Program-made: the position numbers and the translations under genes
Shown here: positions 16,563-26,007 of the stretch, one piece after another
How positions within the stretch are numbered: the first letter of the stretch is position 1
How the letters are laid out: the number at the start of each line of letters is the position of its first letter
Origin: Pycnococcus provasolii
Lineage: Eukaryota > Chlorophyta > Pseudoscourfieldiophyceae > Pseudoscourfieldiales
Direction of reading: 5' to 3'
Length of the DNA stretch: 64,000 nt
Assembly: GCA_049487715.1 (NCBI GenBank)
Contig: CP150546.1
Span: 1,240,001-1,304,000 of the forward strand
Notes under the pieces: generated by a model
What the model was told of the DNA's origin: nothing
The model's database searches: none
The model's input: only the letters and a program-made list of their open reading frames with translations

Positions 16563-18773
16563 TCAGATGCAACCAGGCTGGTCGGGCCCGACCCGGCAAA
16601 CGATGACGTTCCAGGGCCTGGTCGCGCTGGAAACGCACGTACCCAGCTCGATTGCCGTCCATGGCAGAACCATGGATGCCGTCGTCAGCGCCATAAGCGG
16701 CGCGAACCACATCGCCCCCGGCCAATACGGCACGACGACCGTGGCCGACACCGCCGGATCCTGCTGCAATAGCCGGATCACGGCGCTGATTTGATTGGGC
16801 GGCGGTCTCGCAAAATTGACCTCCCGCCGCCACGTGGTGGTGAATGCGCCCACGCCCTCCGCCTGAGGCTCGCAGTGCCGAATGGTGTAGTATCTCGGCG
16901 CGACTGCCCCTGCGAATGTCGCGAACCGGTCGACGGTGTGACGCCGTTGCCACTTGTCCTCGACGTACGAGATGAACGACCGCCTGAGCGGACGCAAAAG
17001 CGGATGCACCCGCTCTCGCGAAAGCGCGTCCGCGAGTACATTCGCCTCGGATCGGATGTACTCCACATCCTGCAGCTGAATGCCGTTCGCGTCCAGCAAC
17101 CACCACAGTTTGCGCATCTCGCGCATGATCTTCGGTGATTTTGATGTCGACGACGCGAGGATGCCTACGACGCCCATATTGTCCTCGTGCAATCGCACGA
17201 CTCTGCCTCGGAGGAAGTGGACGAACGTTTCGATCGTGAAACGCACCGCCTTCAATTCCAGCAGCGTAATGTGCTGTTCCGCCTGTGCCGGCGTCCACGC
17301 GCCCCGCGCTGTGTGTTTTCCGTTCAAAGCGCCGCCCCAGCCATGTTGCTTGCCTCCTGCTGCATCGCAGTGAAGGATCGCTTGCGTCGGACGCTTCCAG
17401 ATTGCAGCGCCGTTCCACTTGTGTTCGTAGTGGAAGGCGTTCCACCAGCTGAGGTCCCTCAGAGCTTGTCGATCTAATCGACAGTTTCCTTCCCACGAAC
17501 TTCGCGTCTCGAGCGCGACGTAGATCGAGCGGAGGAAAAATCGCGCGGGCTCCACTGCCAGAAGACATGCGTTGGCAAGCCCCGCGAAAGATGCGAGCTC
17601 CTTCGCCGGTACCCATCGCTGGTGACGCGTCGCTCTGCAGATGAGGTCTTTGGCTTGTGCACGCAATTGCGCGCACCTCTTCTTGGTGACTCGGAATCGC
17701 CCTGACTCGAGGTCGACATCCATACCCAAGTGCACGAGCTGCTGTACCGGCTCCGGCGTGAACTTGGTCGGATGTTTTTGTACGCCGAGGCGAAGAAACA
17801 AGTCGTCGACCTGTCGCATCGCCTGTAGCGCCTCTTCCCGCGTAGGAGCGAGGAAGAGAAAATCGTCCACGTACGCCAGTATACGTAGACGATGTTGGTC
17901 TTGCGGCGCTTTGAGCTGCCGTTGCAAGATCCGCGGTAGTGCTCCAGATTTGCGCAGTTCGCGCACCTTCCGCAGCTCCTCCGCTAGCTCCGGTGCCCGG
18001 AGATGTCGTACCACGACGCGCATGAGGTGTACAAAATAATACGCACTGTGCTGCCATCCCATTGGCAAGCCCACGCATGTTATGTACTGTATCTCTCCTG
18101 CTATGACCACGCTGAATGTCATAAAATGCTCCTCCGATTCCTGCAGGCGTAGATGATAATAACCATCTTTTACGTCCAGCGCGAACATGTACTCGTTCCG
18201 CCGCGCCATGGTGCGCAACGCCTTGAGAGTGTCGTATCGCAATCTCAGCTGACGACAATACCTGTTGAGGAACTTCAGATTGACTACGAGCCTCCAATCC
18301 TTTGTGCCATCCGGCTTGTCCGGTTTCTCGACCAGAAATGCCGGCGACACGTGCGTGCGCTGGCGTGCGGGCGCCCAAGCGCCCGACGCGTAAAAGCGAT
18401 CCCGCTCCTTCACAAACCATGCCTCCTGCTCTGGCGAGAAAGCCACTGGAGCGAACCGATACGGGCGCGGCGGGCGTGTGAGCCACATGATCGGCACGCC
18501 TCGTCGAAGCCATCGAATGACCCGCCTCGGCGCGCCAATCTCCTGCCAAGCTCGCCACCTGCTTGCGGGTCGCCCGTGGATCGTATTCTCGTCGTGCTGT
18601 GTACATCTGTCGTCGCACTGGTCCTGTTTCGCTTTCATGAAACGCCGTGCGTTCGCGACATGTCTCGCGTCTCTCCTCACTTTTTTGTTTTCGGCGCTTT
18701 TCAGCAGCCTCTCCGGTATCCCCTCCAAATCCCGCCTGCGCGGCGGGTGCGTCCAACGCACGTGCAGCGTCAT
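16563..18773 (-). CDS. Reverse transcriptase-RNase H of the PAT element
   Basis: A 736-residue polyprotein that copies the element RNA into DNA. After a short basic region comes the RT domain: VSPAFLVEKPDKPDGTKDWR, RLVVNLKFLNRY, FALDVKDGYYHLRL, GLPMGWQHSAYYF and the catalytic ILAYVDDFLFLAP. The RNase H domain follows, with acidic residues in LHCDAAGGK, TLLELKAV and LHEDN. The tail contains TVDRFATFAGAVAPRYY, a segment typical of DIRS-order and related elements. No protease or DDE integrase is present, which fits the recombinase-based class. The ATG overlaps the gag TGA in the four bases ATGA, which suggests coupled termination-reinitiation. Confidence 0.94.
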   Translation of the reverse strand: MTLHVRWTHPPRRRDLEGIPERLLKSAENKKVRRDARHVANARRFMKAKQDQCDDRCTQHDENTIHGRPASRWRAWQEIGAPRRVIRWLRRGVPIMWLTRPPRPYRFAPVAFSPEQEAWFVKERDRFYASGAWAPARQRTHVSPAFLVEKPDKPDGTKDWRLVVNLKFLNRYCRQLRLRYDTLKALRTMARRNEYMFALDVKDGYYHLRLQESEEHFMTFSVVIAGEIQYITCVGLPMGWQHSAYYFVHLMRVVVRHLRAPELAEELRKVRELRKSGALPRILQRQLKAPQDQHRLRILAYVDDFLFLAPTREEALQAMRQVDDLFLRLGVQKHPTKFTPEPVQQLVHLGMDVDLESGRFRVTKKRCAQLRAQAKDLICRATRHQRWVPAKELASFAGLANACLLAVEPARFFLRSIYVALETRSSWEGNCRLDRQALRDLSWWNAFHYEHKWNGAAIWKRPTQAILHCDAAGGKQHGWGGALNGKHTARGAWTPAQAEQHITLLELKAVRFTIETFVHFLRGRVVRLHEDNMGVVGILASSTSKSPKIMREMRKLWWLLDANGIQLQDVEYIRSEANVLADALSRERVHPLLRPLRRSFISYVEDKWQRRHTVDRFATFAGAVAPRYYTIRHCEPQAEGVGAFTTTWRREVNFARPPPNQISAVIRLLQQDPAVSATVVVPYWPGAMWFAPLMALTTASMVLPWTAIELGTCVSSATRPWNVIVCRVGPDQPGCI

Positions 18774-20023
18774 TCCTCATAGGGGTCGAGTTCTGCCTGC
18801 AAGATCGATGGGCCCGGTGGTGATGGTGCGGCAGGCTGTTTGCCCTTGTCTTTCGCACTCGTATTGGGACTAGCGCCATCTGCGCCACGTCCCCTGCCGC
18901 GACCAGCTCCGCGACCTCCGTCGCGTCCGCCGCCGCGTCCTCCTCCTCGACCGCCACCGTCCGTGGGCGCAGCGGGTTTGTCCGTAAAACGTACCTGCTT
19001 CTCCGCCGTCGGGGGGGCTGGTGCCGGAGGAGGCACCTTCTTTACTGGCACTGCCGGCTTGTCGCCGCGCCCGCGGAGCGCAGCCGTCGGCGCGTTTTGC
19101 ACCTTGGGATTCTTCCCCGCGCCCGCTCCCTGCGCGCCTCCGTTAGAGATAGCACCTGCTATCTTCTCCGCGGTGAGGCGTGCGAGCTTCGTGTCAGTGG
19201 TTTTTTGCAGATCCTCAAGGACCTCGAGAATACTGCTATCCTGCAGGTCTAATCCTTCCGCCATCGGTGTCTGATGCGTGCGTAGTCGCACCAGAGCATC
19301 CTTGGTGATGACGGTCGGATTGACTTTTGCCTCCACCTGCAGCTTGAGCATGTCGCATCGCTTTCCGAGCAGTGCGAAACCTCCGCGGATTGTATTGAGC
19401 GCTGCGCCAATAATTTCGGAAATATCGTCATCCTCAATCACGCTACGCGCGTCCTCCAGCAACATCAATCCATCCTGCAAATAAGGAAGCGCGCAGCGCA
19501 CCGCCCGATACTCATGCTTGAGCGATGCACCCTTCAGTTCCTTCTCCTGCTGGATATGTTGCCAAGTCCGATCCCCAAAGAGATCATAGCCCAGCTCCGG
19601 TGGCTGCGGATGAAGCTGCTGAGGAAGGGGCAATGTATATCCTGCGCGCGACGCGTCGTGCCGTGCAAACGGCTGACCGTTCGCATACGCAATGCCCTCG
19701 CGCACGAGCTGCGAGAGGTACGCTTGCTCGTTCGTCACATACTCCACATCATCATCCTCTTCTGCGTCATCATCCAATCCCAAATCAATGCTGACCGGGT
19801 CACCCTGCTGCTGTTGCTGCTGTTGTTGCTGCTCCAGCTGTCCCATCCGTAGTCCCAAAGCCGCCACCGCTGCCAAGATCTCCGCGCTCGCGTCACTTGG
19901 CCCTGGTGTGGCGGATGGTGGATCCTGAGGCGGTCCCGGCGTTGCCGGCGTACCACCTCCTTGCTGCGACGTCGTCGCTTTTTCAGCCGCCGAGACTGGC
20001 GTTCGTCGCTGTCCGCGCGGCAT
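18770..20023 (-). CDS. Gag-like protein of the PAT element
   Basis: A 417-residue first ORF in the place of gag. It has a Pro/Thr-rich N-terminus, a polyglutamine tract coded by (CAG/CAA)n at about 19805-19835, an acidic stretch, a helical middle (YRAVRCALPYLQDGLMLLED, then IIGAALNTIRGGFALLGK), and a C-terminus rich in RGG/GRG repeats. The RGG tail is a plausible RNA-binding region. No CCHC zinc knuckle is seen. The assignment rests on position and composition, not on sequence similarity I can name. It ends in TGA within the ATGA shared with the RT start. Confidence 0.75.
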   Translation of the reverse strand: MPRGQRRTPVSAAEKATTSQQGGGTPATPGPPQDPPSATPGPSDASAEILAAVAALGLRMGQLEQQQQQQQQQGDPVSIDLGLDDDAEEDDDVEYVTNEQAYLSQLVREGIAYANGQPFARHDASRAGYTLPLPQQLHPQPPELGYDLFGDRTWQHIQQEKELKGASLKHEYRAVRCALPYLQDGLMLLEDARSVIEDDDISEIIGAALNTIRGGFALLGKRCDMLKLQVEAKVNPTVITKDALVRLRTHQTPMAEGLDLQDSSILEVLEDLQKTTDTKLARLTAEKIAGAISNGGAQGAGAGKNPKVQNAPTAALRGRGDKPAVPVKKVPPPAPAPPTAEKQVRFTDKPAAPTDGGGRGGGRGGGRDGGRGAGRGRGRGADGASPNTSAKDKGKQPAAPSPPGPSILQAELDPYEE

Positions 20024-20180
20024 AGTTGTCTGGAAAATGCACTCTGTTGTGCCTCAGACGTTTATTCGTGCCTTGAACACGCACGTGCTGCTGCTGTAGC
20101 CGCACACGTGTGGTTGTTGTGTTGGATTAGCCGACGTGACTACCCGTTACTTTTCACGCGCACGCGCGTGTGGCTCTGTT

Positions 20181-20355
20181 TGCGCGCGAACTTCAGTCGC
20201 GTGCAAAACTAAGAGTGAGACGGGGAAACCGCGGGTATCCGCGGGCAGTTCCCCGCGCGGGTTTACCGCGCGCCTGCTTCGCATGGCAATGTGAAGCAGG
20301 CCTGTTTGAATCGGAGATTCGAATTCAAAACCCCTAGCCCGTGGGCCAAAGGTTT
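20181..20355 (-). repeat. PAT element terminal repeat A1 (175 bp)
   Basis: The 5' end of the element, identical to 15264-15438. It lies about 160 bases upstream of the gag ATG and may carry the element promoter. Host sequence resumes at 20356 (tctccggaag). Confidence 0.93.
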
Positions 20356-21107
20356 TCTCCGGAAGAAAGGTTGAAAACTGCACCGATTCGGTCGGGGTTC
20401 ATATGCCCATCCTCCTGTTACAAGTGTTCCCGCCCACTTGTGATTTTTAAGCTAAGCCTTAAGTGTCGGCGTGCACGACGTGCCGAAGACCTCGCGCGCG
20501 CGCTGCGACAACGCGCGCAACACCACCTCGCCGTACGTAATTTAGTTTTTTGTTGTGTGAAATTCCAATATTATATTCTTCGTGACTAAAGTAAAAGTAA
20601 ACACAAGCAAAGCTACTACTACTGCTACAAGATGACGAGCGTGTTTTCTTTTGCAGATAGATGCGAATTATGTGCCAAAAGACAAATGTTCAGTTCAAAT
20701 CAGATCTGTTTAAAAGTTTGATACGGCATCATCTTAAGCATAATTAGAACGTTTCGTATACAAAACATGACATGCTGAAAAGCACCTTTAACGGCGCAGA
20801 TAACGCAATCTGCCGTAACCCTAGTAGTAACCCTACTAACCCTAGACGTAACCCTAGATAGATGGTCCGGACACGGCCCGTCATGACGCGTAATAATGGA
20901 CCATTACCGGTCGTCATGACAATCCCGTCATGACGCGTCAAGACGACCTCCAAATCCCACTACGCGTAATATGGCAACCCTTGACAAAGCCTCACCCCAG
21001 GCATTTACTTGTAGATAATAGGAAATGGGGCACCGGACGTCCAAGGATTTAAATATCTACATTAACTACAGTGTAAACTTCAAGTTAATCAAGTACCACC
21101 ACAAATT
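20356..21107. other. Intergenic region with telomere-like and palindromic motifs
   Basis: No gene is visible. At about 20815-20860 there are degenerate ccctaa-type repeats (aaccctag/aaccctac). At 20880, 20913 and 20927 the palindrome gtcatgac occurs three times within 55 bases, together with aatggaccatt. The rest is AT-richer flank downstream of the amino-acid transporter. Confidence 0.6.
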
Positions 21108-22697
21108 CTACAATGACACAAGCGTTGCGTACAGAATGCCCACGCTCAGTAGCATGAGCAGCACCGCCTCGACACGACGAAGCGCAACGGCAGGGGAAGA
21201 TACCACGCTCGAGTCACCGGAACGATCCGTGCGCGAACGTGCACGACTCAGGCGCGACCATTGCACGAGCGCTGGAACGCTGAAAATCACAGCGGCACCA
21301 GCCGTGCCGCCGATAATCTGAAATGCGACGCCGAGGTCCGTGACGTTAAGGGCCACCCCCAGGCATGCGACATACCAAGCAATCGCCATCACAAGGCGGC
21401 GCGCACGTTGAGATGACGACGAAGAGCCATCTGCACGCATCAAGTGCTCGATGGCGTCACGCGCGGGCAAATAGTTGACAGGGTACGAGATAAGCGCGAT
21501 GATGACGATGGCGGCATTGCATGCATCCGACGCCCATGCCGCGTGTGGCATCTGCTGCAGGCTCACAAGGTAGTCGCCGAACGTGCGTGGGTCCGTGAGG
21601 TATCCCGCAATCCCCACCGCCGAGTACGCGGCGCAGCATAGCAACATGGAGGTGACGCATACGGCGATCGCAACTCCCGTTGGATTCTTACTGCCTGATC
21701 GCGCAATCACGCCTTCGGCACTGATGATGCTCGCACCGCCGCCAAATCCGAGAAAGCGCGCATCCTTGCGAATCCCCTGCATGACGCTGATCACGGGAAT
21801 GTGAGCCTGGTATGCAAAGACTACGCGTGGTATAGCCGCCGCGGGATCGCGCGTCTTGTCGAACGCAGCCCCCCACGTGAGCCACACGGCGTCGTCGGGC
21901 AGGCTCCCCCCGGCATCTCTCACAGCCTTTGCGGCGAGAGCGACGGTGCAAGCGGCAAGCACGGCAAGCACGGCGGGGGTGAGTGCTGACGCCTTCGCAA
22001 GCCCAGCTAGCGTGTTGGCTGTACTGAGCGGCAAGCTCGTGACGGCGGAAGCTGCGGCGATCGCCACGGCTCTTGGCACGTCGTTCTTCACTCCCGCAAG
22101 CATCAGCAGAGGCTTAAGTGCGGTGGGCAGACAGTCTCCTATGATTATGAGGTACGACGCGCAGCTGCCAAACAGGTATAGGATAATAACGCCGGCCGTG
22201 ATGGTCGCTGCGACGTTGCCGAGTGCAAGCTGCACGAGGTGCTCGTATGTGCGCGCCTTGTACTCGCGCCCGCAAGCGACAATCATAACGAGCGTCCTTC
22301 CCTCGAGGCAAGCGGCGGCGGCGCACAGCAGCGCGCCTCCGACGACACCGAGGCAGCTCACCGCCCACGGGAGTCCGAGCACTCCGGCTCCCACCGCGCA
22401 GTTTGCCAGTGTGCACACGGCTCCGATGGGCGACGCGGAGGTTGCGTCTGCCCCGCCCGTCGTCGTCATCATTTCGTGCTGCGCCAGTCCACCTTCGTCG
22501 TCGTGCTGGTTCCCCACGGCGAGCAGAGGCGTCGTCTCTGTGACAGCCGCTTCTGCGTTCGTGGTCTGTCCGGGTTCTCGCACGGCGTCTTGCAGCGGTT
22601 GTGCTTGCGGCCGGTCGTTGTCGTCGCCTATAGGTAGGTGCAAGCTGAGGTCGCTTCTGCCACTGCCTCTGTTTGTGCTCGACGAAGCGGCCGGCAT
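21108..22697 (-). CDS. AAAP/SLC38-type amino-acid transporter
   Basis: A 529-residue polytopic membrane protein of the amino acid/auxin permease family (solute carrier 36/38 type), which moves amino acids by H+ or Na+ coupling. After a polar N-terminal tail of about 95 residues comes the hallmark first helix, VCTLANCAVGAGVLGLPWAV with its unwound GAGVLGLP. Roughly ten more hydrophobic helices follow, among them VIILYLFGSCASYLIIIGDC and CNAAIVIIALISYPVNYLPA, and VVFAYQAHIPVISVMQ carries the conserved region-6-like motif. I chose the ATG at 22697. The frame runs 50 codons further up to a TTG through telomere-like repeats (RVRVRVRV), which looks non-coding. Substrate and compartment (plasma membrane or vacuole) cannot be told. 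Confidence 0.85.
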   Translation of the reverse strand: MPAASSSTNRGSGRSDLSLHLPIGDDNDRPQAQPLQDAVREPGQTTNAEAAVTETTPLLAVGNQHDDEGGLAQHEMMTTTGGADATSASPIGAVCTLANCAVGAGVLGLPWAVSCLGVVGGALLCAAAACLEGRTLVMIVACGREYKARTYEHLVQLALGNVAATITAGVIILYLFGSCASYLIIIGDCLPTALKPLLMLAGVKNDVPRAVAIAAASAVTSLPLSTANTLAGLAKASALTPAVLAVLAACTVALAAKAVRDAGGSLPDDAVWLTWGAAFDKTRDPAAAIPRVVFAYQAHIPVISVMQGIRKDARFLGFGGGASIISAEGVIARSGSKNPTGVAIAVCVTSMLLCCAAYSAVGIAGYLTDPRTFGDYLVSLQQMPHAAWASDACNAAIVIIALISYPVNYLPARDAIEHLMRADGSSSSSQRARRLVMAIAWYVACLGVALNVTDLGVAFQIIGGTAGAAVIFSVPALVQWSRLSRARSRTDRSGDSSVVSSPAVALRRVEAVLLMLLSVGILYATLVSL

Positions 22698-23255
22698 GGA
22701 TCCACGCACGGGCGGGCGGGCAGAACACACGCCAGCACAACGCGAGGGGGAGGTGCGAAATGAAGAAGCCGATGTTTTCCTGTAAAATGCCCTAACCTTA
22801 ACCCGAACCCTAACCCGAACCCGAACCCGAACCCGAACCTCCTCCAACCCCTATTAGTACATACCACCACTACCGTAAAGGTAGGAAGGAGGGGACTGCT
22901 AAGCTTAATTCGACCTTCTCAAATGCCTTGCACACACACACATGATCGATTAGATTACATGTAGATTAGGCCATTAGGGTAGGCGCGGGCACCCAACCCC
23001 ACACCCCTCTCCAGGGCCGTCTTAAGTTTAATTACAGTAACCTTCCCGATCCCTGAAGACTGATTTCGCCGGACTGATTGCGAGAGAGCTCCCTTCCATC
23101 ACGAGTCTGGTTTTTAATTTAAAGATTAGCGCTAGGCACCAGCACACCTGCGTGAGTGAGCCTTTGAGTTATTTACTGTACGGGTAGGTTAGTGATAGGC
23201 GCTTACAGTACAGTACAGTTCATATTCTATTACCATCTTGATAGTCTACTCTTAG
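22698..23255. other. Divergent intergenic region with telomere-like repeats
   Basis: The shared 5' region of the transporter (-) and the histidine-rich protein (+). At 22790-22842 there is a run of aaccctaaccttaacccg/aacccgaacccg units, a degenerate telomere-like repeat, only about 100 bases upstream of the transporter ATG. The rest shows no gene; short (acagt)n near 23206-23220 is the only other pattern. Confidence 0.6.
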
Positions 23256-24755
23256 ATGGTATCTATCAAGATGGTTACCTCGGGCACATTAAAGACATTA
23301 TTAGTCTTGCTCTCGCTCTTGGCCGGGTGTGTGTGTGTTCTCGGACACGGGGTGGTTTTAAATCCTCTCGGACAAACGACCTTGTTGGGAACGCAACGCG
23401 ACATCGCAAGAACGACGGCGATCAACACGAAACTACCTCGCCGACTTGCCGCAGGTGCGGGAGGCACGCTACGATGGGTGGAGGCAGAAACGAAGCACGG
23501 CGCACGGAGATTGCACCAGGCGGAGGAGGAGGAAGAGGAGCAGGAGGAGCAGCAGGAGGAGGAGGCGACGCACCACGCCGACGAAGCTGACGACTTGCAC
23601 GAGCACGAGGACGAGGGCGAGGACGAGCAGCAGGAGGAGCAGGAGGAGCAGGAGGAGGCGACGCGCCATGCCGACGAAGCCGACGACTCGCACGAGCACG
23701 AGCAGGAGGACGAACAGGAGGAGGAGGCTCACCACGCCGACGAAACTGACGACTCGCACGAGCGCGAGCAGGAGGAGGAGCAGGAGGAGGAGGAGGAGGC
23801 GCACCACGCCGACGAAGCCGACGACTCGCACGAGCAGCACGAGCAGGAGGAGGCGACGCACCACGCTGACGAAGCTGACGACTCGCACGAGCAGCACGAG
23901 CAGGAGGAGGAGGCGCACCACGCCGACGATTCCGACAACGAGGACGAGCACGAGGTGCACAAGAACGAAGATGACGAGTTGCATCCCGCGAAAGGTTCCG
24001 GTGCACCTGGCGAGTGGTACGCCAAGCTAACGGCGGCGCTAAATGATCCGAGCATTACGAAAGATCCGGACGCACAACTTCACACGGCCGTCGCCACGCA
24101 GCAGAGCCATCAGGGTGGCGTAGACGCCTCGGCTGCCAAGTGGCTGCGCGACCAAGCATGGCGTCTCGCCAAATCTTCGAAACCTCAGCGCATCATGACG
24201 GACGAAGAGAAGATGTGGCAGCTCCGTCGGGCAGAGCACGAGAAGGGAGGTACACTCAAGGGGTGGCGCCATTCTGAGTACTACAAGGAACTGTGCAGTC
24301 GCAAATGCCATTGCAAGGAGGGCGAGAAGCACTGCCGTTGCCACGTCGAGATGCACGATCTGCCATCTGTTTGCAAGGGGCACATTCACGACGATCCGTC
24401 GCGGCAACGACCAACAGAAGAGCAACGCGTTCGAACGTGGGAGCGCATGAATCAGCACGCCGTCGATCGCGGCTGGAAAGAAAATGTGCGTCAGCAGACG
24501 AAGAAAGCGGCACTTGGCGGCCACCGCGGGGAGGTATTTTTCAATAGGATGAATAAGTACGCTCACCACGACGGCCGTCCGATGGAGAGCGTGCAGAGCT
24601 TACTGACACACCAGCACGAGGAGAACTGGAAGCCTTCTCATCGCAGTTTCGGCGGCGTCTGGATCCACGGTCCACAGAAGAAAAAGCCTCGTCCACCGCC
24701 GGGCATGTCTGTTGACGATGGAGCAGATGCCGACGATGCATCGACGCCATCATAA
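23256..24755 (+). CDS. Secreted acidic His-rich repeat protein
   Basis: A 499-residue protein of no recognised family. A strong signal peptide (LLVLLSLLAGCVCVLG, about 14-30) is followed by HGVVLNP, so a mature N-terminal His is possible. Residues about 88-235 are an extremely acidic low-complexity region with repeated blocks of the form HHADEADDSHEHE, pairing His clusters with Asp/Glu runs, which suggests metal or calcium binding. The C-terminal 260 residues are normal in composition and contain a Cys/His cluster (C346SRKCHC, HCRCHVEMH, VC) and many Trp/His/Arg residues. PRRLAAG and ARRLHQ near residues 60-86 resemble the dibasic-Leu motifs of other secreted proteins here. A second ATG lies five codons in. 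I infer an extracellular matrix or ion-binding role. Confidence 0.75.
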   Translation: MVSIKMVTSGTLKTLLVLLSLLAGCVCVLGHGVVLNPLGQTTLLGTQRDIARTTAINTKLPRRLAAGAGGTLRWVEAETKHGARRLHQAEEEEEEQEEQQEEEATHHADEADDLHEHEDEGEDEQQEEQEEQEEATRHADEADDSHEHEQEDEQEEEAHHADETDDSHEREQEEEQEEEEEAHHADEADDSHEQHEQEEATHHADEADDSHEQHEQEEEAHHADDSDNEDEHEVHKNEDDELHPAKGSGAPGEWYAKLTAALNDPSITKDPDAQLHTAVATQQSHQGGVDASAAKWLRDQAWRLAKSSKPQRIMTDEEKMWQLRRAEHEKGGTLKGWRHSEYYKELCSRKCHCKEGEKHCRCHVEMHDLPSVCKGHIHDDPSRQRPTEEQRVRTWERMNQHAVDRGWKENVRQQTKKAALGGHRGEVFFNRMNKYAHHDGRPMESVQSLLTHQHEENWKPSHRSFGGVWIHGPQKKKPRPPPGMSVDDGADADDASTPS

Positions 24756-26007
24756 CATAACGATGTCACAAAATAGTCTACTTACCGAATTTTTAAGTAT
24801 ATATTTTATACTAAATATACTCCCGGGACGTGCCGGAAACACTGTGACGTATGCCGTCGTACGAACGCAGCACACTTCACGAGTCACGACCTCCGCGCGA
24901 CGGCGTGTGCCTTGTACGATATCGTACATAGTTCAACGTTCGCGCCGTGAGCTGTCCGCCCGGTCGGCGCGAAAACCTTCGGGTGGAAGCATGGTCAAGT
25001 GTCACCCTTCCGACAGTAAAGGTAAGGGCTGCTAAGGTAGGAATATCTGGTTGGGGGGGGGGGGCACCCTCCCACACCCACGGCCCGACGGCCCTCCCTC
25101 CCTCCCACCCAGACGCCAGACAGCCAGACAGCCACAACCGGAACTGGAAAAAGGAGGAGAAGCAGAAACAGAAAGAAACAGGAGATACAGTTTTTACTGC
25201 CACCTGATAAACTAGCCCACCTGATACTACCCTAAGGTAATGACACCATCAGTTCCTACATACAGTATAGAAACCGTGGTAGAGGTTTATATATGTAGGA
25301 AGGCTAGACTATCAACTATCAAGGAGGGAAGGAGTGAAGGAGTGAAGGAGGCGCCGCTTGACCACTAGTGTGACCTGGACGACCACGACCACTATGAGGA
25401 CCACTCCCGTCGCCCATCCCTGGGATCCAACAAGTCAAAACCAAGGGCGGATTAATATGCCCTTGTCAAAAAATCAATCGGGCTGTCGGGGGTTCATCCG
25501 ACCCTCCACGCTTAACCTTTCTCTTATCCTATCCTCGCCCCTCGCCGTTTGGCCTTGCAAGTTTAACCTTAACTTGTTATACGCTCGGGGGCTCCCCTTA
25601 ACTTAACGTATCCTAGTACCCGGTACTCTTTTTAGATACGATACGAACTAGGCTGCAGTCCTTGTCGTAGGTACGGTAAAGTTACCCCTTACTGCCTTAC
25701 TCGTGGGAACCTGTGCCTCGTGCTCGGCCTCGGCGCTCCTCCTCTCTGGGTGCGCATCCGCATCTTCGCATCATTCGTCATTCGTCATTCGTCATTCATC
25801 ATTGAACAGGCTCTTGGGCGTCTTGCCTTCTTGTAAGCAGACCTGTCCAGAGGAACATTCCTGGCGAGCACGGAGTGCGAGTGTTGTTCGCGAGAACAGA
25901 ACAAGAACAAGAACAGAACAGAACAGAACAAGAACAAAAACACACGGTGGACGGGGGAGGGTGAGCGCGCAGCTACGTAAGAGTAGGCTCCAGACAAGAC
26001 AGGGTTC
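24756..26007. other. Intergenic region, 1.25 kb
   Basis: No gene is seen. It contains a G12-type homopolymer run near 25052-25065, (gaagga/gtgaagga) short repeats near 25320-25350, a (cattcgt)n tract at 25768-25800 and a (gaacaa/gaacag)n tract at 25893-25940 close to the start of the giant gene. The 18-mer cggattaatatgcccttg at about 25447 recurs at about 51607. Confidence 0.5.

Larger units (their letters stand above)
15147..20355 (-). mobile_element. Complete PAT/TOC-like tyrosine-recombinase retrotransposon
   Basis: Read on the minus strand, the element runs A1 (20355-20181), gag-like ORF, RT-RNase H ORF, tyrosine recombinase ORF, B1 (15455-15434), A2 (15438-15264), B2 (15168-15147). The A copies are 175 bp and identical; the B copies are 22 bp and identical (gtttcaccgaccgaatggcc core). 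B1 abuts A2 with an aaacc overlap, reproducing the junction expected if the element ends (B2 and A1) were joined in a circle. That split-direct-repeat layout is diagnostic of PAT/Ngaro/TOC elements of the DIRS order. I see no target-site duplication, as expected for recombinase insertion. All three ORFs are intact and the long repeats identical, so the copy looks recent. Confidence 0.93.

Noticed and set aside
18769-18775. ATGA gag/RT overlap as a sign of a bacterial operon
   Set aside because: The surroundings are a eukaryotic DIRS-order retrotransposon; overlap is better explained by reinitiation or frameshifting within the element.
16486-18957. Upstream part of the recombinase open frame (about 820 codons)
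   Set aside because: It overlaps the RT-RNase H gene in another frame and shows only Arg/Ala-rich composition; recombinase similarity begins near 16520.
22698-22847. N-terminal extension of the amino-acid transporter
   Set aside because: It begins at a TTG and translates telomere-like repeats into RVRVRV; the ATG at 22697 gives a normal family start.
23422-24030. Alternative frames in the His/acidic region (Arg-rich, Leu/Val-rich)
   Set aside because: These are other readings of the same trinucleotide-biased repeat; only the plus frame from 23256 has a signal peptide and a normal C-terminal domain.
23256-24755. Lytic polysaccharide monooxygenase, suggested by HGVVLNP after the signal peptide
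   Set aside because: Apart from the possible N-terminal His, no second His-brace residue pattern or LPMO core could be seen; most of the protein is low complexity or unlike the family.
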